A stretch of 64,000 bases of DNA from B30-G6 sp964633115 (GCA_964633115.1 CAZWEO010000003.1:1-64000); one strand, 5' to 3'; counted from the stretch's first letter, positions 53,849-62,335 are shown. Notes: a model not told the origin generated them from the letters alone. Made by a program: numbers and translations.

Positions 53849-55288
53849 ATGTCACTATCAAGTTCATTATTTTCAGGAATTAGCGGTTTGAACGCCTTCG
53901 GTAATGCCATGACGGTTATTGGCGATAATATCGCCAACGTCAATACGGTGGGCTTCAAAGGTAGCCGGGTTACGTTTCAGGATGTCCTGAGTCAATCAGT
54001 CGCAACCACTGCCGGTACAGCCCAGGTGGGTCGCGGGACCTCCCTGGCGGATATTTCCAGCAGCTTCTCTCAAGGCTCCTTCGAGTCCACCGACTCATCC
54101 ACAGACTTGGCCATCGGCGGGGCCGGATTTTTTGTGGTACGTGATCCCAACAATGCCAACAATGAATTTTATAGCCGTGCCGGTGAATTCAGATTTGACA
54201 AAGACGGCAATTTCATCAATCCAGCCGGATATATCGTCCGCGGATGGGAGTTGGATGAAGTCACCGGTGAAGATTTAGGAACCATCACGGATATTACCCT
54301 GTCGTCTTTTACATCTTCGCCATCTGATACCGATAATCTTTCCATGATCATCAATCTGGATTCAGATGCTACCAATAATTCCACCGGATCCAATACCGCC
54401 CTTTCCGCCCGGTGGGATGGAGACAACGCCGCTGGTGACTACTTGGGTGCCGGTGACTTTGAGTATCAGACAACCCTGAAGGCATATGATTCCCTGGGAA
54501 GTACCCATGATATCACCATCTACTTTGACCCGGGTGAAACCGCAGCCGACCCGGTCTGGGAGTATATCGTTACTACTAATCCCACTGAGGATAGTCGTAC
54601 CATCACAGATGCGGATCATACCGGATTGTTGGCGCGCGGCACGGTGGAGTTCAACAGCTCTTCCGGTCAAATCTCTGGCGCCGCCAACAGTATCACCTGC
54701 TCGTTAAACAATGGGGACGGCACCTGGACCGATCTGACCAATGCCGATGCCACCGTCAATGGCGGCTATTTTGCGATAACGCCTGATTTTATCGGCGGAA
54801 GCCCCATGAACGTCGAGCTTGATTTTGGAACACGCTTCAATGGCAGTGTCTGGGCCAACGATTCCTTATCCACCACCCAGTTCGCCTCGGCATCCACAAC
54901 CGTTTTTCAATCGGCAAACGGCTATGGCGCCGGGGACCTGCAGTCCATCACCGTGGCAACCGACGGGGTCATCACCGGACAATACTCCAACGGACAGGTT
55001 CTGCCGCTCTACCGGGTGGCATTGGCCAATTTTCAGAATGAACAAGGTTTGTACAAGGTCGGTAGTAACTTATATCGGGAGACGCGCCTCAGTGGCGACC
55101 CCATCACCGGTAGACCCGGCTCCAACGGTTTGGGCAACATCTCGCCCAATTCATTGGAGCAATCCAACATCGATTTGGCGACCGAATTTGTCAAGATGAT
55201 TACGACCCAACGCGGATTTCAGGCCAATTCCAAGATTATTACCGTGACCGACCAGATGCTGAACGAGTTGATTCAACTGAAACGATAA
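53849..55288 (+). CDS. flgE: Flagellar hook protein FlgE
   Basis: A 479-residue hook subunit: SLFSGISGLNAFGNAMTVIG, DNIANVNTVGFKGSRVTFQD at the N-terminus and SNIDLATEFVKMITTQRGFQ at the C-terminus. The middle FlgE D2 insert is Asp/Thr/Ser rich. GGGAGG lies before the ATG. Confidence 0.97.
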   Translation: MSLSSSLFSGISGLNAFGNAMTVIGDNIANVNTVGFKGSRVTFQDVLSQSVATTAGTAQVGRGTSLADISSSFSQGSFESTDSSTDLAIGGAGFFVVRDPNNANNEFYSRAGEFRFDKDGNFINPAGYIVRGWELDEVTGEDLGTITDITLSSFTSSPSDTDNLSMIINLDSDATNNSTGSNTALSARWDGDNAAGDYLGAGDFEYQTTLKAYDSLGSTHDITIYFDPGETAADPVWEYIVTTNPTEDSRTITDADHTGLLARGTVEFNSSSGQISGAANSITCSLNNGDGTWTDLTNADATVNGGYFAITPDFIGGSPMNVELDFGTRFNGSVWANDSLSTTQFASASTTVFQSANGYGAGDLQSITVATDGVITGQYSNGQVLPLYRVALANFQNEQGLYKVGSNLYRETRLSGDPITGRPGSNGLGNISPNSLEQSNIDLATEFVKMITTQRGFQANSKIITVTDQMLNELIQLKR

Positions 55289-55353
55289 TTTACTTATAAA
55301 TAGATGATGCAACTCGGCTGGGGACACTGGGTGACCTCAGTCGGGTTAAAAAC

Positions 55354-55456
55354 GAATGCTGAATATTGAATATGGAATATAGAATGTTGAAGTGCACAGA
55401 CGGCGAAAAGCAAACTTCGACATTCAAAATTCTGTAATCAATATTCGATATTCTGC
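55354..55456. repeat. MITE-like imperfect inverted element
   Basis: Left half GAATGCTGAATATTGAATAT...AGAATGTTGAAGT; right half ACTTCGACATTC...CAATATTCGATATTCTGC is its imperfect reverse complement. About 100 bp, non-coding, AT-rich. Confidence 0.6.
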
Positions 55457-55464
55457 TTTAGGAT

Positions 55465-55525
55465 TTAAATTTGAAATCCCCGCTGCTTGCAGCGTGGGAT
55501 GAATTCAAATTATGGATTAAGATCC
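55465..55525. repeat. Dispersed intergenic repeat, copy C
   Basis: TTAAATTTGAAATCCCCGC, a GCTGCTTGCAGCG centre, then GATGAATTCAAATTATGG and GATTAAGATCC. The shortest of the three copies and probably closest to the basic unit. Confidence 0.6.
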
Positions 55526-55545
55526 TTTTTTTTGCGAAAGTGCGG

Positions 55546-55703
55546 TGCCGAAATTCGAAAAATTTCGGCAAAATTCCCGTAATACCCTGTAGCTTGCTGC
55601 AGGGATAGGGATTTTAGCTATCATAAGCCACCGACTGAGTCGGTGGCGTTGACCGCATTGGAGCGACAAAGTCGCGTTTCATAAAATCGTGCTACGATTT
55701 TAT
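55546..55703. repeat. Cluster of five short inverted repeats
   Basis: Perfect or near-perfect stems follow one another: TGCCGAAATT/AATTTCGGCA (55546-55570), CCCTGTAGC/GCTGCAGGG (55585-55604), GCCACCGACT/AGTCGGTGGC (55627-55647), GCGAC/GTCGC (55663-55675) and ATAAAATCGT/ACGATTTTAT (55681-55703). No reading frame. Confidence 0.65.
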
Positions 55704-55784
55704 TACTGAAGACATTTAGCTTGTTTACAGCTTAAGGCTAACAGCACCCTCCAACCCGTCAAATCTACGCCCCTTCTCCCCATA

Positions 55785-55876
55785 CCCCCAACCCGCAACT
55801 CGATTCACGTATCTCGACACTCGTACCCCGCACCCCGTAACTCGACACTCGTACCTCAAAACCCGCACCCCGCCCC
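55785..55876. repeat. GC-rich stutter repeat, copy 2
   Basis: Reiterated variants of CAACTCG, CGACACTCGTACC and CCCCGCACC. The complementary units occur near fliC at 20181-20254. Confidence 0.5.
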
Positions 55877-55878
55877 AC

Positions 55879-55896
55879 ATGTCAAGATCTTGACAT
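55879..55896. promoter_or_regulatory. Putative activator-binding site upstream of motA
   Basis: ATGTCAAGATCTTGACAT, a perfect 18-bp palindrome of the TGTCA-N6-TGACA type, centred about 148 bp before the -12 element. Confidence 0.6.
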
Positions 55897-56021
55897 TGGT
55901 CCTTGATCTTTGACGTACGATCAGATTTTCATCTTGTTCTGGCGTAGCGTCGATTATTTAAATGACTGAAAATAATATAAAAAAATAGATAAAAAACTAT
56001 TTTGAGTCTTGTGGCAATCAT

Positions 56022-56037
56022 TGGCATAAAGGTTGCT
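56022..56037 (+). promoter_or_regulatory. Sigma-54 promoter of the motA operon
   Basis: TGGCAT-AAAGG-TTGCT with exact spacing; predicted start near 56048, 37 nt before motA. Confidence 0.8.
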
Positions 56038-56084
56038 CTATGTACTGGCATGCAGTCATCTTATGTCATCAATTAGGAGGAGTC

Positions 56085-56834
56085 ATGGACATTGCCACCC
56101 TATTGGGAGTCGTTTCCGCATTTGGTCTTGTGGTTGCGGCCATTTTCATGGGCGGAGGGCTTGGCCTTTTTATCAATATCCCGTCGGCCCTGATCGTCGT
56201 CGGGGGTACTATTGGAACAACCCTGATCAATTATCCCCTAGCAGATATGCTCAAGGTCGTAAGCGTCGTAAAAAATGCATTGTTTTCCAATACCATGTCA
56301 GGCAGCAGCCTGATCGAACGTTTTGTAGACTTTGCCAATAAATCACGTCGAGAAGGAATTCTGGCCCTCGAATCAGAAATTAAAACTGTAAAGAATGAAT
56401 TTTTGCAAAAAGGTATCCAACTTTCCATTGATGGCTTGGAGCCCCAGGAAATAAGAGAAATTCTGGAGACCGAGGTTGAGTTTATTCGCAGCCGCCACCA
56501 ATTGGGGGCAGAGCTATTTACCACCATGGGAACCTTCGCACCGGCTTTGGGCATGATTGGCACCCTCATCGGGTTGGTTCAAATGCTCCAGTCTATGGAT
56601 GATCCCAGTAGTATTGGTCCGGCCATGGCCGTAGCCTTGCTGACGACATTTTACGGATCCTTGATGGCAAATTTGGTGTGTATACCGATTGCCGGGAAGC
56701 TCAAAAACCGTAGCAAAGAAGAAATGTTGTCCAAGGAGCTGGCGATTCAAGGGATAATTTCACTATCCAATGGGGATAACCCCAGAATCCTGGAGCAAAA
56801 ACTGCAAGCATTCGTTCCCCCCAATCAACGTTAG
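56085..56834 (+). CDS. motA: Flagellar motor stator protein MotA
   Basis: A 249-residue stator subunit with four membrane segments: LLGVVSAFGLVVAAIFMGGG, ALIVVGGTIGTTLINYP, GTFAPALGMIGTLIGLVQML and MAVALLTTFYGSLMANLVCI. The conserved Pro in APALGMIGT and the cytoplasmic charged loop are present. ATG at 56085 has AGGAGGAGTC directly before it; an in-frame ATG 45 nt up would precede the predicted transcript start. Confidence 0.95.
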   Translation: MDIATLLGVVSAFGLVVAAIFMGGGLGLFINIPSALIVVGGTIGTTLINYPLADMLKVVSVVKNALFSNTMSGSSLIERFVDFANKSRREGILALESEIKTVKNEFLQKGIQLSIDGLEPQEIREILETEVEFIRSRHQLGAELFTTMGTFAPALGMIGTLIGLVQMLQSMDDPSSIGPAMAVALLTTFYGSLMANLVCIPIAGKLKNRSKEEMLSKELAIQGIISLSNGDNPRILEQKLQAFVPPNQR

Positions 56835-56845
56835 GATAAAGGGCT

Positions 56846-57616
56846 ATGGCTAGAAAGAAAAAGAATAGTGGTGATGATTCGTCCGGTGCCGATATCGGCG
56901 TGGTGATGACGTGTTCACTATTCTTGATCATCCTAACATTTTTTATTCTACTCAATTCGATTGCCGTGATCGATGACCGCAAAACGCGTATGGCGATTGG
57001 ATCACTGGTGGGATCCTTTGGAAGTTTGACCGGCGGTTTGTCTCCCATGAAAACCGGTACGTCCATCATGCCTTCCACCGCACCGCTTATCGAACAAGAT
57101 ATGGACTTTCAGCGATTTCTTGAAGCACTTAATATGGATCTGCTGGGCAATGTTAAGGTGGTTACCACCAAGCAACAAAACATTATTACTATCAATAGCG
57201 ATGATCTGTTTGATCAAACCACCCACGGGATCATGCCTGCGCAAACTGCACTCCTGGACCGACTTGGCAAGTTCATTAAAAAAGGTGATTATCCCGTCGA
57301 GATTATTGGCCATACAGACAATCGACTACCAGAGGCCAAAGGCTATCGATCCAATTGGGAGGGGACCAGTCTAATGGCGATTCGGGTCCTGCGCTATTTT
57401 GTGGAACACCTGAAGTTGGATCCCAAACGTATGAGCGCATTCGGGCGTGGGAGTCAATATCCGGCGGCTTCCAATGATACGGTTGAATCGCGACGTTTGA
57501 ATCGCCGCATTGAAATCAATTTAAAATATAATATGCCTTACCATGCCCGCCGGATTTACGGCGATCGACCATCCGGCAATTTTACCTATAAACGTTTTAA
57601 CTTTAAGATCTTTTGA
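56846..57616 (+). CDS. MotB-like OmpA-domain protein lacking the ion-carrying Asp
   Basis: A 256-residue MotB relative: one N-terminal membrane helix (GVVMTCSLFLIILTFFILLN) and a C-terminal OmpA peptidoglycan-binding domain (VEIIGHTDNRLPEAKGY; NWEGTSLMAIRVLRYFVEHL; SRRLNRRIEINLK). In MotB the helix carries an Asp seven residues before the T of TFF; here that position is Ser. It therefore should not conduct ions itself. It sits between motA and a normal motB. It may pair with MotB, act as a peptidoglycan anchor, or be a diverged subunit. Confidence 0.85.
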   Translation: MARKKKNSGDDSSGADIGVVMTCSLFLIILTFFILLNSIAVIDDRKTRMAIGSLVGSFGSLTGGLSPMKTGTSIMPSTAPLIEQDMDFQRFLEALNMDLLGNVKVVTTKQQNIITINSDDLFDQTTHGIMPAQTALLDRLGKFIKKGDYPVEIIGHTDNRLPEAKGYRSNWEGTSLMAIRVLRYFVEHLKLDPKRMSAFGRGSQYPAASNDTVESRRLNRRIEINLKYNMPYHARRIYGDRPSGNFTYKRFNFKIF

Positions 57617-57617
57617 T

Positions 57618-58364
57618 ATGAGTCGCAAACAACGAAACAGCGGAGAAGAAACAGCCGAAAACACGGGCGCATGGATGGTGACGTTTTCGGATCTCATTAT
57701 GCTACTGCTGACTTTTTTTGTGCTGCTGTTAACCATGTCCTCCCTGGATCAGAAAGCCCTCAAGGAGCTGATTAGTCATCTGCAGGATTCCACTGGTGTT
57801 CTCGAATTTTCAGGTTTGGGCGAAATTAGTAGCATGACGAGTATCGTTGAGAAATACAATACCAGCAACAGTAAAATTGTCATCAGTCACGACAAATTGA
57901 CGCAGTTGTCCGGATTGAATCTCATCGAAGCCAATACCTTGAAAGATAGAATGAAAGATATCGAGGCTCTGATTAACATCACCGATGATGAACGCGGCAT
58001 CGTTTTCTCATTTCATGAAAATATTTTTTTTAAACCGGGAACCACAAGTATCGATAAAGCACATGCCAGCGTCCTGAATTCAATCGCCAGGGCCATTGAT
58101 GAAAACATGAATGATATATTGATCATGGGTCATACCGACAGTACTCCGATTAAATCGGGGAGATATCCTTCCAATTGGGAACTATCCAACTATCGGGGGT
58201 TGGCGGTTTTGAATTACTTTATAAAAGAGGCGAAGTTGAATCCGCAGCGTTTTGCCGTGGGTGGATATGGCTTTTCTCGGCCGTTGAAGCCGAATGACAC
58301 TGTTGACAACAGGTCAACCAACAGACGGGTTGAAATCATATTTCAACCATTAGAGGAGAGTTAA
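57618..58364 (+). CDS. motB: Flagellar motor stator protein MotB
   Basis: A 248-residue MotB. The membrane helix WMVTFSDLIMLLLTFFVLLL holds the ion-binding Asp (FSD). The C-terminal OmpA domain is typical (DILIMGHTDSTPIKSG; NWELSNYRGLAVLNYF; STNRRVEIIFQP). ATG at 57618 follows the previous stop by one base; the frame is open upstream but that part lies inside the preceding gene. Confidence 0.95.
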   Translation: MSRKQRNSGEETAENTGAWMVTFSDLIMLLLTFFVLLLTMSSLDQKALKELISHLQDSTGVLEFSGLGEISSMTSIVEKYNTSNSKIVISHDKLTQLSGLNLIEANTLKDRMKDIEALINITDDERGIVFSFHENIFFKPGTTSIDKAHASVLNSIARAIDENMNDILIMGHTDSTPIKSGRYPSNWELSNYRGLAVLNYFIKEAKLNPQRFAVGGYGFSRPLKPNDTVDNRSTNRRVEIIFQPLEES

Positions 58365-58886
58365 ATGGCTGAAAATGAAGAAAAAAAAGAAACCGAACAA
58401 ACGGAGAGCCCCAAGGGTAATAAATCCTTATTATTGGTGATTATCCTGGGCGTCATCATCATTATTTTGGGTGGTGGCGGGGTTGCCGGCTGGTTCATGT
58501 TTTTTACCAAAGATGCCGGTGAAGGCGATCAGACCGCCCAAGCGGAAGCAGCCCAAGCCGCCAGCACTGAAGCGACCCAGAGTATCATCGTACCGTTGGA
58601 TTCGTTCATCGTCAATCTGATGGACCGGACCGGCTCAGGTAAAAGATATTTAAAAACCACCATTGAGTTGGATGTTGCGGATGAGGGGAGCCAGGGGATG
58701 GTGGATGTTCGCAAAGCACAGCTTCGGGATGCAATATTGCTCTTGCTGACTAGCCAGTCCTTTGCAGAAATAAGCACCACTGAGGGCAAGCAGGCATTGA
58801 AAAAAGCGCTTTTGCTAAGGATCAATCAGGCCTTGGGTGGCCGCTTAGTCAGCGGACTCTACTTTACTGAATTTGTAGTGCAATAG
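58365..58886 (+). CDS. fliL: Flagellar basal-body-associated protein FliL
   Basis: A 173-residue FliL: acidic N-terminus, one membrane helix (LLLVIILGVIIIILGGGGVA), an Ala/Gln-rich linker and the stomatin-like domain (DSFIVNLMDRTGSGKRYLKT; VRKAQLRDAILLLLTSQSFA; VSGLYFTEFVVQ). It sits around the stators and supports torque. It starts directly after the motB stop. Confidence 0.95.
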   Translation: MAENEEKKETEQTESPKGNKSLLLVIILGVIIIILGGGGVAGWFMFFTKDAGEGDQTAQAEAAQAASTEATQSIIVPLDSFIVNLMDRTGSGKRYLKTTIELDVADEGSQGMVDVRKAQLRDAILLLLTSQSFAEISTTEGKQALKKALLLRINQALGGRLVSGLYFTEFVVQ

Positions 58887-58893
58887 GTCGCAA

Positions 58894-59871
58894 ATGGAAA
58901 AAGTACTATCACAAGAAGAAGTCGATTCGTTACTGAATGGTATCGATGAAGGCAAAGTCGAAACCGAAACCGATATTCCCGAGGACACCGAGGGATTGCA
59001 GGTTTATGATTTCAGCAGTAAATCGGCTCCTTATCACCAACGGATGCCAGCCTTGGGGATAATCAATGAGCGATTTATCAGTTTTATCAACTCCAATCTT
59101 TCTGATGCAACCGGTTCAGCCATCGATGTCAGCGTTAGCGAAGTCGACTCAGTTCGTTATGGGGAGTTCTGCCGATCGCTGCCTTTACCAGCGAGTCTGA
59201 ATATACTTAAACTGAATCCGCTGCGGGGCTATGCCATGCTCGTATTAGAAGGTCCGCTGGTATTTTCATTTGTGGACATTTTTTTCGGTGGCAAATGCTC
59301 CACGCATGTCAAATTAGAGGGCCGCAGTTTTACAGCCATCGAAACCAAGATTATCCAAAGAATCGTTAAAATCGTTCTGCAAGACTATGAGCGCGCTTGG
59401 GCTGATGTGCACAATCTGGAAATGGAATATTCTAGAACCGAAGTCGATCCGCAATTTGCTGGGATCGCCAAACCGGATGACATGATTATCACAACCCGGT
59501 TCAATGTGGATATTGGCAATTTCTCTGGCAGTATGAGTATCTGTATACCCTACAACACCCTGGAGACCATTAAGGCTGATCTCAGCCAAAACTACAAAAC
59601 CGAAAACGTGGAAGCGGATTCGCCTTGGCGGCAGTTTATTGAAAATAAGCTCAAGGATATCGAGCTCAACTTGCAGTGCACCTTGGGCATGACGACCATT
59701 ACCGGGCGTGAAATTTTAGGTATGCAAAAAGACGACGTTATCCTGTTGGACCAGCGTGTCAACGAACCTGTGGGGGTCTATATCGGCGCTAGCCAGAAAC
59801 TGTTGGGATTCCCTGGATCTGTCAATAACAAGAAAGCAATCCGAATTGCTAGTTGGGGAAAAATGGAGTGA
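58894..59871 (+). CDS. fliM: Flagellar motor switch protein FliM
   Basis: A 325-residue FliM. The N-terminal CheY-P-binding peptide LSQEEVDSLLNGI, the middle domain (HQRMPALGIINERFISFINS; GYAMLVLEGPLVFSFVDIFF) and a C-terminal SpoA domain (VILLDQRVNEPVGVYIGASQ) are complete. Confidence 0.97.
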   Translation: MEKVLSQEEVDSLLNGIDEGKVETETDIPEDTEGLQVYDFSSKSAPYHQRMPALGIINERFISFINSNLSDATGSAIDVSVSEVDSVRYGEFCRSLPLPASLNILKLNPLRGYAMLVLEGPLVFSFVDIFFGGKCSTHVKLEGRSFTAIETKIIQRIVKIVLQDYERAWADVHNLEMEYSRTEVDPQFAGIAKPDDMIITTRFNVDIGNFSGSMSICIPYNTLETIKADLSQNYKTENVEADSPWRQFIENKLKDIELNLQCTLGMTTITGREILGMQKDDVILLDQRVNEPVGVYIGASQKLLGFPGSVNNKKAIRIASWGKME

Positions 59872-59874
59872 ATT

Positions 59875-60165
59875 ATGAGTGAAACTGAGACTGAAAACAA
59901 ACCGAATTACGATTTCGATTTAATTTTGGATATCCCGCTGGAAGTGAAAGCTGAACTTGGTCGTTCTAAAATGCTGGTCAACGACCTACTCCAATTGGGT
60001 CAGGGTTCAATTCTGGAACTGGATCGAAAGGTCGGCGAGCAGATCGATATCTACGTCAGCGAAAAATTGCTGGCCAGGGGTGAAGTCGTGGTGGTGGATG
60101 AGAAGTTTGGGATCCGTTTGACAGATATCATTAGTCCCGACGAACGGGTTAAAACTCTGGCGTAA
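59875..60165 (+). CDS. fliN: Flagellar motor switch protein FliN
   Basis: A 96-residue FliN made of a single SpoA domain (DIPLEVKAELGRSKMLVNDL, GQGSILELDRKVGEQIDIYV, GEVVVVDEKFGIRLTDIISP). It lies 3 nt after fliM. Confidence 0.97.
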   Translation: MSETETENKPNYDFDLILDIPLEVKAELGRSKMLVNDLLQLGQGSILELDRKVGEQIDIYVSEKLLARGEVVVVDEKFGIRLTDIISPDERVKTLA

Positions 60166-60177
60166 GGATCTAGGATA

Positions 60178-60504
60178 ATGGGCGAGCTGTTTGAGTTTAA
60201 TTTAGTATCTACAGGGGTAAAAACCATGGCCATGCTGTTTGTGGTTTTGGCGCTATTAGTGATAACCCTTTACGTATTTAAACGCTTTTCCAACATTCAC
60301 GCCCATACCACTGGCGAGATTACCATCAAAACCTTGTCCTCCCTAGCACTAACACCCAAAGACAAGCTACAGGTCGTTCAGATAGAAGATGAGAAAATCG
60401 TTGTGGGCGTTTCGCCCAGTGGGATCAACTATATTACCAAAATTAATCCCATGGCACCGCAAACAGAAATTGTGGAACTAAATGAACATGAAGACAATGC
60501 CTAA
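60178..60504 (+). CDS. fliO: Flagellar biosynthesis protein FliO
   Basis: A 108-residue small membrane protein: one helix (MAMLFVVLALLVITLYVF) followed by a cytoplasmic part (KDKLQVVQIEDEKIVVGVSP) typical of FliO. It aids assembly of FliP. AGGATA precedes the ATG; it overlaps fliP. Confidence 0.9.
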   Translation: MGELFEFNLVSTGVKTMAMLFVVLALLVITLYVFKRFSNIHAHTTGEITIKTLSSLALTPKDKLQVVQIEDEKIVVGVSPSGINYITKINPMAPQTEIVELNEHEDNA

Positions 60505-61273
60505 AACCCCCACATTCATTTATATTGCTTTGCTAATCCTGGTTTTGGGTTTGCTACTCCTGGTACCAGCAGAGGCTGCTGAAATTAGCATTCCCGCCGT
60601 CCATATCGACATCGATAATGGTACTACTCCTGGGCAGCTGCCTGTGCTAATGCAGATCATTTTTTTGCTAACGATTTTAAGTTTGGCTCCGGCTATTTTA
60701 ACGTTGATGACATCATTTACTCGATTGACAATTGTGTTTTCGTTTCTGAGGCATGCCCTTGGTACCCAACAGACACCTTCCAATCAAATTATTGCCGGGC
60801 TGGCCTTATTTTTAACATTTTTCTTAATGATGCCGCTGTGGCAAAAGATCAATCAAGAGGCTTTGCAACCCTATTTAAACGAAGAAATCTCACAGGAAAT
60901 TGCTCTAGAAGAAGCCATCTCGCCGATTCGACAGTTTATGTTTAAACAGACTCGCGAAAAAGATTTGGCGCTGTTTATCAAGATGGCCCAAATGGAAAAA
61001 CCCAACACGCCGGCGGACGTACCCACATCTGTGTTGATACCAGCTTTTGTGATCAGTGAGTTGAAAACCGCTTTTATGATCGGATTTATCATTTTTATCC
61101 CATTTCTGATCATCGACATGGTTGTGGCCAGTGTTCTGTTGAGTATGGGGATGATGATGTTACCACCGATTTTGATATCGTTACCCTTCAAATTGATGCT
61201 TTTTGTTTTGATGGATGGGTGGCATTTGGTGGTGGGTTCGCTGATAAAAAGTTTTGGCGGAGGTGTGTTATGA
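60482..61273 (+). CDS. fliP: Flagellar export gate protein FliP
   Basis: A 263-residue FliP with a cleavable signal-like start (YIALLILVLGLLLLVPAEA) and the diagnostic LMTSFTRLTIVFSFLRHALG, NQIIAGLALFLTFFLMMPLW, and FIIFIPFLIIDMVVASVLLS with MGMMMLPPILISLPFKLMLF. The start is ATG at 60482, with further ATGs 6 and 15 nt on. It overlaps fliO by 23 nt and fliQ by 4 nt. Confidence 0.97.
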   Translation: MNMKTMPKTPTFIYIALLILVLGLLLLVPAEAAEISIPAVHIDIDNGTTPGQLPVLMQIIFLLTILSLAPAILTLMTSFTRLTIVFSFLRHALGTQQTPSNQIIAGLALFLTFFLMMPLWQKINQEALQPYLNEEISQEIALEEAISPIRQFMFKQTREKDLALFIKMAQMEKPNTPADVPTSVLIPAFVISELKTAFMIGFIIFIPFLIIDMVVASVLLSMGMMMLPPILISLPFKLMLFVLMDGWHLVVGSLIKSFGGGVL

Positions 61274-61539
61274 CACCCGAATTTGTTGTCACCATCGCCC
61301 AGGAAGCCATCAAGACAACCATTCTAGTTGCTATGCCAACCCTACTTTTGGGATTGGGGGTCGGCTTGATTATCAGTATTTTTCAGGCAGTCACCCAAAT
61401 TCAGGAAATGACTCTGACATTTATACCCAAGATACTGATTATTTTGCTAGGGCTCCTATTTTTTTCAAGTTGGATGTTACAGCATCTGATGACTTTCGCC
61501 ATCAGTACATTCGAACAGATACCATTTTATATTCGTTGA
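61270..61539 (+). CDS. fliQ: Flagellar export gate protein FliQ
   Basis: An 89-residue two-helix protein: TPEFVVTIAQEAIKTTILVA, LGLGVGLIISIFQAVTQIQE, MTLTFIPKILIILLGLLFFS. Start ATG at 61270 overlaps the fliP stop (ATGA). Confidence 0.95.
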   Translation: MTPEFVVTIAQEAIKTTILVAMPTLLLGLGVGLIISIFQAVTQIQEMTLTFIPKILIILLGLLFFSSWMLQHLMTFAISTFEQIPFYIR

Positions 61540-61546
61540 GGAATTA

Positions 61547-62326
61547 ATGATGAGCATGATTCAGGCCCCTTTTCAGGATTTTAACCATTTCCTTCTGATC
61601 TTTATCAGAGTGGGGGTCATTCTTTTTATCCTGCCGTTTTTCAGCTCCCGGACCATACCGATTCTAAGTAAAGTCGGCCTAACGTTGATTATCGCCATGC
61701 TCATTTATCCAGTTGCCGATAAACAGCTAACTGCATTCCCGACCACAGTGCTGGGTATCGCCCACCTGGTTGCCGGTGAACTGGTAGTGGGCATGATCCT
61801 GGGACTTGTGGTTCAGGTATTTTTTGAAGGTGTACGCATTATGGGTCAGTTAGTGGGGTTTCAAACCGGATTTGCGATTACCAATATTTTAGATCCTCAG
61901 AGCGGCACCCAGGTTTCGATCCTATCAAATATGGCCTATCTGATGGCCATGGTATTGTTTTTGATTCTGAATGGCCATCATATCCTTCTTAACGCCCTAG
62001 GTGAGAGTTTTGATATTATTCGTGTGGGCGGTTTAAGCCTGAATCGTCTCATACTGCCTGAGCTCATCAAACATATGGGCCAAATGTTTGTTATTGGAAT
62101 TAAAATTGGTGCACCGGCTATTGCCGCTTTGATAATTGCTAAGGTCATTTTTGGGTTGATAACCAAAATGATTCCTCAAATGAATATCATGATTGTAGCT
62201 TTTCCGCTGCAGATCGTTGTTGGCCTTCTATTTTTTAGCATTTCTTTAAGACTACTTCTGATATTTACGGAAAAGTTTCTGGCTAATCTGGATATAGTCC
62301 TGATCAATACGATGAAGTGGATATAA
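61547..62326 (+). CDS. fliR: Flagellar export gate protein FliR
   Basis: A 259-residue multi-pass FliR: LIFIRVGVILFILPFFSSRT, VGMILGLVVQVFFEGVRIMG, GFQTGFAITNILDPQSGTQV and the hydrophobic C-terminal part. GAGGAATTA precedes the ATG at 61547. Confidence 0.95.
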   Translation: MMSMIQAPFQDFNHFLLIFIRVGVILFILPFFSSRTIPILSKVGLTLIIAMLIYPVADKQLTAFPTTVLGIAHLVAGELVVGMILGLVVQVFFEGVRIMGQLVGFQTGFAITNILDPQSGTQVSILSNMAYLMAMVLFLILNGHHILLNALGESFDIIRVGGLSLNRLILPELIKHMGQMFVIGIKIGAPAIAALIIAKVIFGLITKMIPQMNIMIVAFPLQIVVGLLFFSISLRLLLIFTEKFLANLDIVLINTMKWI

Positions 62327-62335
62327 AGGTTTAGC

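Larger units (their letters stand above)
55289..56084. other. Repeat-rich intergenic region between flgE and motA
   Basis: About 800 nt with no gene. In order it holds a MITE-like inverted element (55354-55456), repeat copy C (55465-55525), a cluster of five hairpins (55546-55703), a GC-rich stutter (55785-55876), a perfect palindrome (55879-55896) and the motA sigma-54 promoter (56022-56037). Confidence 0.8.

Noticed and set aside
55289..55345. Terminator after flgE
   Set aside because: A stem AACTCGGCTG / CAGTCGGGTT can form only with GU pairs and a large loop, and no T-run follows.
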